From an uncultured Rubritalea sp. (GTDB lineage: Bacteria; Verrucomicrobiota; Verrucomicrobiia; Verrucomicrobiales; Akkermansiaceae), in NCBI GenBank assembly GCA_937132085.1, contig CAKZNV010000007.1, positions 1-34,975 on the forward strand: DNA of 34,975 nt, written 5' to 3'. The notes beneath the pieces are model-generated. The model was not told the DNA's origin. It was given only the letters and a program-made list of their open reading frames with translations, and did not search any database. This document shows positions 7,438-16,317 of the stretch, in pieces. Every line of letters starts with the position of its first letter. Position 1 is the stretch's first letter. The translations under genes were made by a program, and so were the position numbers.

Positions 7438-8250
7438 ATGAAATTCAAACAATTAATCTTCTCTTCGCTAACAGCGATAGCAGCATGTTCATTACTATCC
7501 TGTGACGGCTCTCCTTCTGAAATTCTATCTCAAGGTGATATTTTCAAGTCTCCAACTCTTAGAACTCTGGCACTTGAACAGCTAGAACTCAGAGACACAC
7601 TCCGCTACACGACCACTGCAGGAGAAAGAGATCCAATCACAGGAGCATTCTACGAAGTAATTCCTGACGGAGCTGACGTTGAAGTAGCTGCGGATAGCTC
7701 TATCACCATTCGTGACGTGAACCTCACTTACGCTAAAGTAGGTGAGCACGTTTTTACCTTCACAGGTCAGGTTCCTACACGTGATTCATTTGAGGAAGCT
7801 CTTAGACTAGCGCTCGGTTCTCCGAGTGCCTTGAACAGTAGACTTCGTGAAATCCTTCTCCAACCAACACGCAGCCGTGCTGACCTCATTGAGATCATTC
7901 AGATTCTTCGTGTGCAAGATGTGGAGCTTGGTATCTTACCTGATGAAAACTCTATCGTAGGTTTAGATATAGTGGTATACAGCCATCAGATTAATTCTAT
8001 AAACCGCAACCTTATTAATGGTGACATCTTTGGATTATTTAACTCTGAACAGAGATTCTTCAGAGTGAAATTCAGATTCCCAACTACTGAGCAACTTGCG
8101 GCAATCCGTCTCATCACACCATCTCACAATATCCCATTTGCGGATTCAGTAGACTTCTTTTCTATCCAGCCATTCCAAGCTGGTGTGTTTAACCTCACAC
8201 TATTCAACAGACCTGTTGACGAGGTTAACCCAGATGATTTCGGTCAGTAA
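7438..8250 (+). CDS. Putative lipoprotein, unknown function
   Basis: A 270-residue protein with a lipoprotein signal peptide ending in the lipobox LLSC (Cys near residue 22), then DGSPSEIL. I do not recognise the mature domain. A helix-rich middle section contains several LR-rich segments (EALRLALGSPSALNSRLREILLQ and the following helix), and the C-terminal part is probably beta (FRVKFRFPTT, FNLTLFNRPVDEV). There is no membrane segment after the signal. It follows another lipoprotein gene by 23 bp and is followed within 30 bp by a strong stem-loop terminator, so the two form a bicistronic unit. The mature region shows no clear similarity to the first lipoprotein beyond the CDGS start. Confidence 0.75.
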   Translation: MKFKQLIFSSLTAIAACSLLSCDGSPSEILSQGDIFKSPTLRTLALEQLELRDTLRYTTTAGERDPITGAFYEVIPDGADVEVAADSSITIRDVNLTYAKVGEHVFTFTGQVPTRDSFEEALRLALGSPSALNSRLREILLQPTRSRADLIEIIQILRVQDVELGILPDENSIVGLDIVVYSHQINSINRNLINGDIFGLFNSEQRFFRVKFRFPTTEQLAAIRLITPSHNIPFADSVDFFSIQPFQAGVFNLTLFNRPVDEVNPDDFGQ

Positions 8251-8279
8251 TACTTACCTTAGTAAATAGTAAAAATTTC

Positions 8280-8312
8280 AACCCACACAGCTTCGTCTGT
8301 GTGGGTTTTTTT
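8280..8312. terminator. Rho-independent terminator, probably bidirectional
   Basis: Perfect 10-bp stem ACCCACACAG (8281-8290) / CTGTGTGGGT (8297-8306) with loop CTTCGT, followed by seven T on the plus strand. The left flank is A-rich (AAAAATT), so it can also work on the minus strand. It ends the lipoprotein pair. The T-run reaches the queA stop codon, which is transcribed convergently. Confidence 0.9.
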
Positions 8313-9285
8313 ATAAAATCAACATGCAGTCACCGTAGGAGTAGAATCGGTATTCATTAGCCACTGCTTGGCGATAGGCTTCCATAGTAAGCTCTTTCCC
8401 TGCAAAGGCGCTGACGAGCATTATAAGCGTGCTCATAGGCAAGTGGAAGTTTGTCAGGAGTCTATCCACGACAGTAAACTCAAACCCTGGGTAAATGAAG
8501 ATATCCGTCTCACCTACTGATTTGGTAAGCTCCGGGTTCACTCTGCCCAAGCTCTCTAACACTCGTGTGCAAGTCGTGCCTACCGCTGTAAGACGCTTGG
8601 CTCCATTGATGCGCTGTGCAGTCTCACCAGAGAGGTAGTATCGCTCTGAGTGCATTTCATGATCCACGATGTTCTCTGCCTTCACGGGTCTGAATGTGCC
8701 CACCCCGACATGCAGTGTGAGAAAGTCATGTGGTAGTGAAGCCAGCATTTCTTGAGTGAAATGAAGTCCGGCAGTAGGAGCGGCAATCGCCCCTTCTTCA
8801 CGAGCAAACGTAGTCTGATAGCGGTCTAAGTCTTCTTTATCACTATCGCGGCCCATGTAATGTGGTAGCGCTAATGAGCCATGCTCATTCAGATCCAGCG
8901 CTTTATCCCATCGAATAAGACGATTACCATTTTCAAGAATTTCAATCACCTCACCCACAGCATCACCTACGGAAACTGTTCTACCGACTTTCATCTTCTT
9001 CCCTGGGCGCACCATGCAGTTCCACTCAGTGTCTGTGACTCGGTCTGTGACGATGAGTTCTATCCCTCCATCATTTGAGAAAACTCTTGCTGGGATTACC
9101 TTAGTGTCGTTGAGCAAGAGCAAATCATCTTCACTCATATACTCAGGGAAGTCTGTGAACATCCTATGCTCGATCGTGCCAGCAGCACGGTTCACTACTA
9201 ACATTCTACTAGAACTTCTATCTAGCAATGGTCTGCTTGCAATCAGTTCATCGGGTAGATGATAATCAAAATCTTTTGTGCGCAT
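8311..9285 (-). CDS. queA: S-adenosylmethionine:tRNA ribosyltransferase-isomerase
   Basis: A 324-residue enzyme of queuosine synthesis that transfers the ribosyl part of SAM to 7-aminomethyl-7-deazaguanine at tRNA position 34. Family signatures are FDYHLPDELIASRP at the N-terminus, LLLLNDTKVIPARV, the middle FAREEGAIAAPTAGLHFT block, LHVGVGTFRPV, VGTTCTRVLES, and the C-terminal TNFHLPMSTLIMLVSAFAG. It is somewhat shorter than the E. coli enzyme (about 356 residues), mainly in the central insert, which is common in other phyla. It lies 10 bp downstream of sdaA on the same strand and shares the convergent terminator at 8280-8312. Other queuosine genes are not in the window. Confidence 0.95.
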   Translation of the reverse strand: MRTKDFDYHLPDELIASRPLLDRSSSRMLVVNRAAGTIEHRMFTDFPEYMSEDDLLLLNDTKVIPARVFSNDGGIELIVTDRVTDTEWNCMVRPGKKMKVGRTVSVGDAVGEVIEILENGNRLIRWDKALDLNEHGSLALPHYMGRDSDKEDLDRYQTTFAREEGAIAAPTAGLHFTQEMLASLPHDFLTLHVGVGTFRPVKAENIVDHEMHSERYYLSGETAQRINGAKRLTAVGTTCTRVLESLGRVNPELTKSVGETDIFIYPGFEFTVVDRLLTNFHLPMSTLIMLVSAFAGKELTMEAYRQAVANEYRFYSYGDCMLIL

Positions 9286-9295
9286 AATCTTTAGT

Positions 9296-10675
9296 TTAGC
9301 ATTCTACTACATTCACAGCGAGGCCACCTCTTGAGGTCTCTTTGTATTTTTCCTGCATATCTTTTCCAGTGTCCCACATCGTCTTGATCACTTTATCCAG
9401 TGATACGAAATGTGTTCCATCACCATTCATCGCCATTCTAGCTGCACTGATTGCCTTCACGCTACCCATCGCATTGCGTTCAATACATGGGATCTGCACC
9501 AGTCCGCCGATAGGATCACAGGTCAAGCCGAGGTTGTGTTCCATGCCGATTTCAGCTGCACACTCTACCTGAGCAGGCGTGCCTCCGAGATACTCTACTA
9601 GAGCGCCAGCAGCCATGCTACAAGCGACCCCCACTTCACCTTGGCAACCTACGTCAGCTCCAGAAATCGAGGCATTCTTCTTATAGAGTGACGCGATCGC
9701 AGCAGCGGTGAGTAAAAACCTGTGCACCCCGTTTCGATGCGGAGTGCTGGCAAATTTAGTAGCATAATGAAGCACGGCTGGAATGATCCCCGCTGCACCG
9801 TTAGTAGGAGCAGTGACAACTCTTCCACCGCCAGCATTCTCTTCATTCACAGCGAGAGCATAGAGACCTACCCAGTCAAGGATCGACAGAGGATCTGCTA
9901 TCAGAGCTTCACCACGCATCAAGAGCTGCTCATGCAGCTTCTTAGCACGGCGCTTTACTTTTAGACCACCGGGAAGAACACCAGAATTGGAGATCCCATT
10001 ACGAACACATTCCTGCATCGTCTCCCAGATCTTATCTAACATCTTGCGAGTTTCTTTCTCAGGACGGATGGAATTTTCATTCGCCATCATGAGCTCAGCG
10101 ACGCTGCAGTTCATGCCTTCACACTGCTCTAGAAGATCATCACCAGTATCAAATGGATGCGGTGTCTCGATGGGTGTTAAAATAGGAGCATCAGCTTTAA
10201 GATCTTTCTCGGTAGAGATAAATCCCCCGCCTAGTGAGTAGTATACTTCCTCTGCTAGAACCTGCCCATCTGCATCTGCTGCGTAGAAATGCATGCCATT
10301 TGGATGTAGAGGAAGTGGCTTGAGACGTTTATAGTCAATGTGCTCACTCTCTACAAAATCAACTATCTTACCACCGGGTAAAGTGAGTTTCTTAGAGGCT
10401 TTTAAATCCTCCATTCGCTGATCCATCGTAGAGACTTCTACAGTATCTGGCATGTCACCCATGAAGCCGAAGATGATTGCTATGCCAGTTCCGTGACCTT
10501 TTCCTGTAGCTGCTAGTGAGCCATATAGATCACATCTAACAGAAGCTACTCGGGAAGAGTTATCTGACTGCATGAGCTCCTCTACGAATGCACAAGCTGC
10601 CTTCATAGGACCCACCGTGTGAGATGAAGACGGTCCTATGCCGATGCTAAATAGCTCTAGAATGGAGATGTGCAT
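9296..10675 (-). CDS. sdaA: L-serine ammonia-lyase, single-chain iron-sulfur type
   Basis: A 459-residue enzyme that deaminates L-serine to pyruvate and ammonia with an oxygen-sensitive 4Fe-4S cluster. The N-terminal half is the beta domain, starting [21 protein letters not shown], the family signature. The C-terminal half is the alpha catalytic domain. Cluster cysteines are visible in [21 protein letters not shown] and [23 protein letters not shown] forms part of the active site. Length matches single-polypeptide SdaA/SdaB of Gram-negative bacteria, not the split Bacillus form. It lies 20 bp after the glyoxalase-like gene and 10 bp before queA. Start at the ATG at 10675, as for other SdaA proteins. 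Confidence 0.96.
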   Translation of the reverse strand: MHISILELFSIGIGPSSSHTVGPMKAACAFVEELMQSDNSSRVASVRCDLYGSLAATGKGHGTGIAIIFGFMGDMPDTVEVSTMDQRMEDLKASKKLTLPGGKIVDFVESEHIDYKRLKPLPLHPNGMHFYAADADGQVLAEEVYYSLGGGFISTEKDLKADAPILTPIETPHPFDTGDDLLEQCEGMNCSVAELMMANENSIRPEKETRKMLDKIWETMQECVRNGISNSGVLPGGLKVKRRAKKLHEQLLMRGEALIADPLSILDWVGLYALAVNEENAGGGRVVTAPTNGAAGIIPAVLHYATKFASTPHRNGVHRFLLTAAAIASLYKKNASISGADVGCQGEVGVACSMAAGALVEYLGGTPAQVECAAEIGMEHNLGLTCDPIGGLVQIPCIERNAMGSVKAISAARMAMNGDGTHFVSLDKVIKTMWDTGKDMQEKYKETSRGGLAVNVVEC

Positions 10676-10695
10676 TACTGTTTATCTAAAATTTG

Positions 10696-11073
10696 TTAGA
10701 GAGATAATATCTCTACTTCGTAACCATCAGGATCAGTCACGAAGGCCATCTTACGGTTAGCTTCATCAGCGAATTTTTCTCTCCAGTTGCCAGGCCAGAT
10801 TTCGATTCCATCGCTTTCTAATTTATCACAATAGGCGATCACATCTGCGACTCCGACGCAGGTGTGCATCAAGTCTTCAGGGAATTCGACTTTGAAATCT
10901 GGTGAATAAGTAAGCTCAAGAAAATGTTCGGAATCAGGCAGATGCATGAATGCGAGTTGATTACCTTCTGGAGAAGTTTTCTGCTCTCCTAGAGTAAACC
11001 CTAACTTTTGGTAAAAGGCGATAGAGTCATCCGGTTTTGCTACTCGTATTCTTGTGTGAAGGAATTTAATCAT
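10696..11073 (-). CDS. VOC-family glyoxalase I-like protein (lactoylglutathione lyase)
   Basis: A 125-residue single vicinal-oxygen-chelate domain pair. The four expected metal ligands can be placed: H6 in FLHTRIRV, E in HFLELTYS, H in DLMHTCVGV, and E in YEVEIL near the C-terminus. The pattern SIAFYQKLGF and the ending FVTDPDGYEVEIL are typical of glyoxalase I, which isomerises the methylglyoxal-glutathione hemithioacetal to lactoylglutathione. Length is slightly shorter than E. coli GloA (135). It is the first gene of a probable gloA-sdaA-queA unit. Other VOC functions cannot be excluded from sequence alone, because this fold is used by many enzymes. Confidence 0.82.
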   Translation of the reverse strand: MIKFLHTRIRVAKPDDSIAFYQKLGFTLGEQKTSPEGNQLAFMHLPDSEHFLELTYSPDFKVEFPEDLMHTCVGVADVIAYCDKLESDGIEIWPGNWREKFADEANRKMAFVTDPDGYEVEILSL

Positions 11074-11133
11074 GTCCGATAACTACAGAAAATACATGAC
11101 TACAACAATTCAAATTTGAAAGTATCTTCAGAC

Positions 11134-13011
11134 TTACTCAGCAAGATAAGTCTGCATTGTGAGCTCACTAAATGACCAGCTTGCCATATTCGATGGTTCT
11201 ACTGAAGAAGCACTAAAGAAGCTCTTGTTCCAGTTAGAACCAAAGCCGGCAGACTGATTCAGACGTGATCTCCAGATTTTCTTATCATTAATATAGACAT
11301 CATAGTAGCCCTCTACATTACCATCTCTACATTTTGCCGTGATCTTGACTTCTTTATCGCCATTTGCATTGAGCTTAAGTGACTGAGATTTTCTAAAGTA
11401 GTCTGTTATGATGACATCTTCTCCAACACGCTCTACAGAAACACCCCAGCTAACTCCTTTATCTTCATCCATCCATTCGCTATTCTGAGCTTTTGAAAGA
11501 TTCCAGCCTACAATATGTTTACCAGCTTTGGCTTTGACTTTATAGTTCACCACCCACCCTAGATCAAAAATATCATTCACTTGTGGTCGGCTAAACTGGT
11601 GTTTGATACCAGGGTTTTCAGTAGCACTCGTGTCGCTGAAGGACACTTCATTTTCATTTTGTTCAATGTTTTGACCATTAACAGCTTTCCAGCTCTTGTT
11701 GCCCTTGTAAGGACTTAGACTCTTAATATTGTCATCATTATTAATGTAGAGTCCGATCACATGCTTTTTCTCATCTTCTAAAGCTGCTTTTAATGCCAGC
11801 TCTTCAGGTGTAGGTTGGGCTTGTTGCTGAGGTGCTGGTTGTTGGGATCCTGTTCCACTATCGCCATCAGTAGTGCGATCTATGACCTTTTTATCATCAC
11901 CACCAGTGGTAGCTACAACGATGCCTACGATGACTGCCAAAAGTCCAACTCCGCCTAGGATGAAAGGTAATGCTTTAGATTTCTTAGCAGGAGCGACAGC
12001 TACTTGCGAGATACCAGTAGGGTTAACCGCTTGAGCAGCTCCCATTTGTGATGCGGGTAGACCAGTGAGTGGACCAGTCATTGTAGATAATGGCCCAGCT
12101 CCGTGAGAAGTCTGTGCTGGGATCGCTGAATGAGGTCCGCTCTGTGGAACTACAGGTGTGGCAAGAGTATTAAGTCTAGCATTCGCTGACGCTTGTTTAG
12201 GGACTTTAGGTAAAGCAGTGAGAGCCTCACCAGTAGATGCAGGACGATCATTCGGGTCAATCATACAGAGCCAGTTAATCCATTCTACAAAATCATCTGG
12301 TGTGTCTGGAGCGTATGTTTTTAGTGGAGGTAGCCCCTCCTTATGCAGATCCCTACATTTCTCTAATGACTCGCCCGCGAAAGGGTGACCACCAGCTAAG
12401 CACATATACAAAATGTGTCCTAACATGTATAAGTCCGCTCTCGCATCTGCCTGAGAACCATCAAATAGTTCAGGCGCCAAAATAGCCGGATCTGCCATCA
12501 TCGATAGCACAGAGTCTTCGCCCTGGATCAATGGTGCGAGACGGCAAAGTCCCATATCTAGAATCACGTAAAGATGTCCACCTCTCGCTCTTGGCGACAT
12601 CAAAATAGAACCAGGTGTGATCGCTCCATGAACAAATCCTGCATGGTGGGCAGTGCTCAATGCGTCTAACATCTGGTTTGCTACATCATAAACATCCCAA
12701 GCCGATAGAGGATTCTCTTTAAGTCTATTATGAAGAGTATCCCCCTTCATTAACTGAGATATTATGAAGGCTCCATCCGCATCTACTCCTGCGTCATAGA
12801 CTCTAAGTAAGTTTGGGTGCTGAAGTGCTGATAGGTTTTGTGATATAGATACGAAATCATCTTTATAATCAGACACACTCGTTTGCTCACACTGAGAGAA
12901 AAATCTCCGCATGGCAACCTTTCGTTTCAAGCGTGTGTCCTCGGCTTCATAGACGCCTCCTGTGCGCCCTTTGCCTAGTAATTTTATGATTTCGTAACGT
13001 TCTTCTAACAT
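11134..13011 (-). CDS. Membrane-anchored Ser/Thr protein kinase-like protein, probably a pseudokinase
   Basis: A 625-residue protein in three parts. Residues 1-265 form a Hanks-type kinase fold with the glycine loop LGKGRTGGVYEAE and the late APELF and DLYMLGHIL segments. Key catalytic residues are changed: the VAxK lysine is Arg (VAMR, R35), HRDLKPEN reads HGAITPGS (A130 for the catalytic Asp, S135 for the metal-binding Asn), and DFG reads DMG. Residues about 266-345 are a low-complexity Ala/Pro/Gln linker. Residues 348-369 are a single membrane helix, then a Gln/Pro stretch and an extracytoplasmic beta-rich domain (about 410-625) with a laminin-G/concanavalin-like look (WRSRLNQSAGFGS, ASWSFSELTM). 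The domain order fits a receptor with the kinase fold inside. Catalysis is doubtful; a scaffolding or ATP-sensing role is more likely. Confidence 0.85.
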   Translation of the reverse strand: MLEERYEIIKLLGKGRTGGVYEAEDTRLKRKVAMRRFFSQCEQTSVSDYKDDFVSISQNLSALQHPNLLRVYDAGVDADGAFIISQLMKGDTLHNRLKENPLSAWDVYDVANQMLDALSTAHHAGFVHGAITPGSILMSPRARGGHLYVILDMGLCRLAPLIQGEDSVLSMMADPAILAPELFDGSQADARADLYMLGHILYMCLAGGHPFAGESLEKCRDLHKEGLPPLKTYAPDTPDDFVEWINWLCMIDPNDRPASTGEALTALPKVPKQASANARLNTLATPVVPQSGPHSAIPAQTSHGAGPLSTMTGPLTGLPASQMGAAQAVNPTGISQVAVAPAKKSKALPFILGGVGLLAVIVGIVVATTGGDDKKVIDRTTDGDSGTGSQQPAPQQQAQPTPEELALKAALEDEKKHVIGLYINNDDNIKSLSPYKGNKSWKAVNGQNIEQNENEVSFSDTSATENPGIKHQFSRPQVNDIFDLGWVVNYKVKAKAGKHIVGWNLSKAQNSEWMDEDKGVSWGVSVERVGEDVIITDYFRKSQSLKLNANGDKEVKITAKCRDGNVEGYYDVYINDKKIWRSRLNQSAGFGSNWNKSFFSASSVEPSNMASWSFSELTMQTYLAE

Positions 13012-13031
13012 TGTAAAAGTATCAGTGATCT

Positions 13032-15437
13032 CTATCTGAAAGTTACTTTAAGGGTATTTTGCAGATGGTCTAGCAGATTTTTATGAGCTTTATCCACCTC
13101 GCCAGATTTTAGAGTCTTAAGCGCTGATCTGTAAGTGAATCTATAGCCTACAGATTTCTTATCCGCAGCTAGTTTGTCACCGCTAGGGTCACAGAAAACA
13201 TCGAAACAATGGTAGTCCACTAACAGTGATTCGTTATGCTTAGTAATGGCTTGCTCGATCTGAGCATTAGCCAAATTAATCGGTGCTTCCATCGCAGCGT
13301 CACGGCTTGAACCAGGGAACTGCGGAAGTTCATCCACCTTTTGAATTCCTGTGTTTAACTGCTGAAGTTTTTTCAGATCTAGCTCAGCGACGTAGATAGG
13401 ATTAGTAGAATCAAGCTCACGGCATCTAGCTGGTGTAAGCTGAGCGAATACTCCGAGCGGCTTACCATCAGCGAGCACGTCAGCAGCGATGATATAGCCA
13501 TCTCTGTCTCTCTGCTTCAGCTGAATTAATGCTTTAGGTAGTAATGCCGAAATGATTGCTTTTAGATCGAACAGATCACTTACCTGAGGCTGCTTATTCG
13601 CCCAATTAGAGTCTGTAGATTCACCAGTCATGAGTAGTGACAGTGACTCAGCTTCGAGATCTTTCGCTTTACCCCCACCAGCATTACGGAACTGCTTACC
13701 CATTTCGAATAAACGAATGCCCTTAGCTCCTTGGCGGATATTTCTAGCGGCAGTAGCTACTAGTCCAGGCACTAGGCTAGGTCTTAAAATAGCATGATCT
13801 TCACTCAGTGGTAAGGCCACTTCGATCAGATCACCATCAGCAAGTGGTCTCAGTGGTAACGCATCTGCGAGCTTCGCGATCGTGTTCTCTGTTGCTGTGT
13901 GAGCGATGAGCTTCATGGTCTGAGTCTCATAGAAACCAACTGAAGCAAGCTGCCTCTTAGCACTCATTTGGTAGTCGTAAGCACGGTCCACATCGCTCTC
14001 AGCAACGTAGGCGCCACCGAAACGTGAAGTTACATTTTCGAGTCCATGCACACGTGCTATTTCTTCTACTAAATCAATGTGTCTACCGAGGTCTAATCTG
14101 AAGGGTGGGATCTCCCACTGATCATCTTCTTTTTCTGTTAGACCGAGTTTTGTTAGAATTTTTTTCGCAGCATCGAGTGTGATGCTGTCCGCCATCATCT
14201 GCTCTAGCTTCGCTGTATCAAGTGTTACAGGTGCTACGAGCACTGGAGGATTACCAGCTGTTAGAGTATGACTTTCCATTTCACCACCTGCTAGCTCCAC
14301 GATGAGTTTCGCTGCAAATGTAGATGCTGTTAGAACACTCTGTGGGTCTGTGCCACGCTCAAATCTGTAAGAAGAATCTGAGCTAAGAGCAGTTCTACGT
14401 GAACTACGGCGGATACCTGATGGAGTGAAATATGCTGCCTCTAGGATAATATCTGTAGTCACTTCAGTCACACCACTTTCGTCTCCACCCATGACACCAG
14501 CAAGAGCCAGTGCTGTTCCGCTTGCGTCAGAGATTACTAGATCTTCAGACTGTAGTTCTAATTCTTCTCCAGTAAGAGCTGTGAACTTCTCACCTTCAGT
14601 AGCGAGGCGAATATCGAGTTTAGTGTCGACCTTAGCCGCATCAAATGCATGCAGTGGATGACCGAGCTCGTGTAACACGTAGTTAGTAATGTCTACGATG
14701 TTGTTGATTGGGCGTAGGCCGATTGCTTCCAGTTTAGCTTTAAGCCACGTTGGGCTCTCAGTGACCTTCACATTAGAAATTTTAACTGCAGTGTAGAATG
14801 GGCAGCGCTCAGGCGCAGAAAGCTGAATGAAATCAGAAGAATCCTTTGTCTCCTGTAGCGGATAAACATGAGGCTTTCTCTCTAGACCAGTGAGGGCAGA
14901 GAGCTCGCGAGCCATACCAGTGTGACTGAGTAAATCCGGACGGTTTGGTGTTACTTCTACTTCGATGATTGTGTCTGAATCATACAACTCGATCAATGGC
15001 TTACCGATCTCGAAATCTTGCGGTAAAATCATCAATCCATCTTCTGCATCGACTAAACCAATTTCACTACCACCACAGAGCATCCCCTTAGATTCCACAC
15101 CTCTGAGTTTACCTTCGTTGATCACGAAGCCACCACCAAGATCAGCACCAGGAAGTGCACATGGCACTTTGTCACCGACTTTATAGTTCTGAGCACCACA
15201 GACGATCTGGCGTAGGCTCCCCTCACCTGCATCCACCTGACAGACTTTTAGACGGTCTGCATCTGGGTGTTGCTCGGCTTCCTTGACCTGTGCTACTACT
15301 ACTAAATTCGTAGTGACTCCTTTAGCCTGAATACCTTCTACCTCCACACCAGCAAAGGTGAGTAAGTCATCGAGTTGTTCTACAGAGTATCCGCTAAGGT
15401 CGAGGTGGTCGTTGAGCCAGTTGAGTGAAACATTCAT
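13032..15437 (-). CDS. pheT: Phenylalanyl-tRNA synthetase beta subunit
   Basis: An 801-residue subunit of the alpha2-beta2 phenylalanyl-tRNA synthetase. The N-terminal tRNA-binding (EMAP/OB) domain is at about residues 40-150 (VVVAQVKEAEQHPDADRL, VCGAQN). The B3/B4 editing domain covers the 200s-300s, the B5 domain has a DLGRHIDLVEEIARVHGLENV segment, and the catalytic-like core follows. The last 90 residues form the FDX-ACB anticodon-binding domain (FPGSSRDAAMEAP, SVGYRFTYRS). Length is normal. pheS is not adjacent, although the two are often paired; it must be elsewhere. The start is ATG 15437, opening with MNVSLNWLNDHLDL as in relatives. It lies 91 bp after the esterase gene and 20 bp before the kinase-like gene. 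Confidence 0.96.
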   Translation of the reverse strand: MNVSLNWLNDHLDLSGYSVEQLDDLLTFAGVEVEGIQAKGVTTNLVVVAQVKEAEQHPDADRLKVCQVDAGEGSLRQIVCGAQNYKVGDKVPCALPGADLGGGFVINEGKLRGVESKGMLCGGSEIGLVDAEDGLMILPQDFEIGKPLIELYDSDTIIEVEVTPNRPDLLSHTGMARELSALTGLERKPHVYPLQETKDSSDFIQLSAPERCPFYTAVKISNVKVTESPTWLKAKLEAIGLRPINNIVDITNYVLHELGHPLHAFDAAKVDTKLDIRLATEGEKFTALTGEELELQSEDLVISDASGTALALAGVMGGDESGVTEVTTDIILEAAYFTPSGIRRSSRRTALSSDSSYRFERGTDPQSVLTASTFAAKLIVELAGGEMESHTLTAGNPPVLVAPVTLDTAKLEQMMADSITLDAAKKILTKLGLTEKEDDQWEIPPFRLDLGRHIDLVEEIARVHGLENVTSRFGGAYVAESDVDRAYDYQMSAKRQLASVGFYETQTMKLIAHTATENTIAKLADALPLRPLADGDLIEVALPLSEDHAILRPSLVPGLVATAARNIRQGAKGIRLFEMGKQFRNAGGGKAKDLEAESLSLLMTGESTDSNWANKQPQVSDLFDLKAIISALLPKALIQLKQRDRDGYIIAADVLADGKPLGVFAQLTPARCRELDSTNPIYVAELDLKKLQQLNTGIQKVDELPQFPGSSRDAAMEAPINLANAQIEQAITKHNESLLVDYHCFDVFCDPSGDKLAADKKSVGYRFTYRSALKTLKSGEVDKAHKNLLDHLQNTLKVTFR

Positions 15438-15528
15438 GTTCGTGGTATATTGATTAGACGCTAATGCGCAAGAAGTTCAATGACGCCCTAAGCGAAAAAG
15501 TCAAGGCTCTGTATAGAAAGAATACGAC

Positions 15529-16317
15529 CTACTGGCCGAGGTTTTTAGTCAAAAACTCTCTTACTTTGTCAGTCACTTGCACACTATCCACTCGATGCGG
15601 ACTATTTTTGGCAATATACAGCTCTACCTCAGATCCCACTGAAGCTATCTCATCATGCAGAATTTGCGACTGAATGAGCGGCACAGTTTCATCCTGATCC
15701 CCATGCACAATGAGAGTCTGAGGGTAGCCAGATTTGACCCAGCGAGTCACCGTTGCTTCCTTAGCCATCGTAGATGTTTCATCATGATCACCACCTAGAA
15801 GCTTCATTACTGGTGATGACTTTCTTTCCTCTCCTGCTAAGCTATCCACAAAAAGATCTACGGTTACTGGTGCACAGTAGTTCACCACACATTTCACATT
15901 CACAGGTTGTTCAGAACGACATCCACCAGCTAGAAGACAAGCCAAATGCGCTCCAGCAGATGACCCCCATAGAGCAATATTAGACGTATCAATTCCAGCA
16001 ACATGTTCCTTCACATAATTTAGCGCAGCTACACAATCATCGATCGGAGCTGGCCAAGTAGCATCTTCCACAAGTCTGTAAGCTACAGAAATGAAAATAA
16101 ATCCTGTGTCTAAGACCTCTGAAATTCTTTTAAAGCCACCTTCCTTATTTCCGAACTCCCAGCCACCTCCATGAAAATACATCACGACTGGTAGACAGCC
16201 ACCTTTAGGATTCAGAGGTCGATAGATATCTAGCTTTTGCCTCATGTGTGTAGAACCCGAAACATAAGAAATGTCCGACTCTAAACTATAAGCTAAATTC
16301 TCCAACTCTATGATCAT
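15529..16317 (-). CDS. Alpha/beta hydrolase, HSL-type esterase/lipase family
   Basis: A 262-residue cytoplasmic alpha/beta hydrolase without a signal peptide. The oxyanion motif HGGGW ([13 protein letters not shown]) and the nucleophile elbow GSSAG ([12 protein letters not shown]) are present. The acid Asp is probably in [11 protein letters not shown] and the catalytic His in [10 protein letters not shown], though the last is less typical than DAGHGF-type endings. It therefore belongs to the hormone-sensitive-lipase/carboxylesterase group acting on small esters. The natural substrate is unknown. Its ATG overlaps the mnmG stop by four bases (ATGA), so it is translationally coupled to mnmG. No functional link between the two is evident. 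Confidence 0.85.
   Translation of the reverse strand: MIIELENLAYSLESDISYVSGSTHMRQKLDIYRPLNPKGGCLPVVMYFHGGGWEFGNKEGGFKRISEVLDTGFIFISVAYRLVEDATWPAPIDDCVAALNYVKEHVAGIDTSNIALWGSSAGAHLACLLAGGCRSEQPVNVKCVVNYCAPVTVDLFVDSLAGEERKSSPVMKLLGGDHDETSTMAKEATVTRWVKSGYPQTLIVHGDQDETVPLIQSQILHDEIASVGSEVELYIAKNSPHRVDSVQVTDKVREFLTKNLGQ

Noticed and set aside
11129-11154. CAGACTTA/TAAGTCTG hairpin at the end of the pseudokinase gene.
   Set aside because: The stem straddles the stop codon but no T-run follows on the minus strand, so it is not supported as an intrinsic terminator.
15464-15673. A 69-codon plus-strand frame starting MRKKFNDALSEKV in the gap upstream of pheT.
   Set aside because: Most of it is antisense to the esterase gene and its composition is unlike a real protein after the first 25 codons; the gap is more simply the pheT promoter region.
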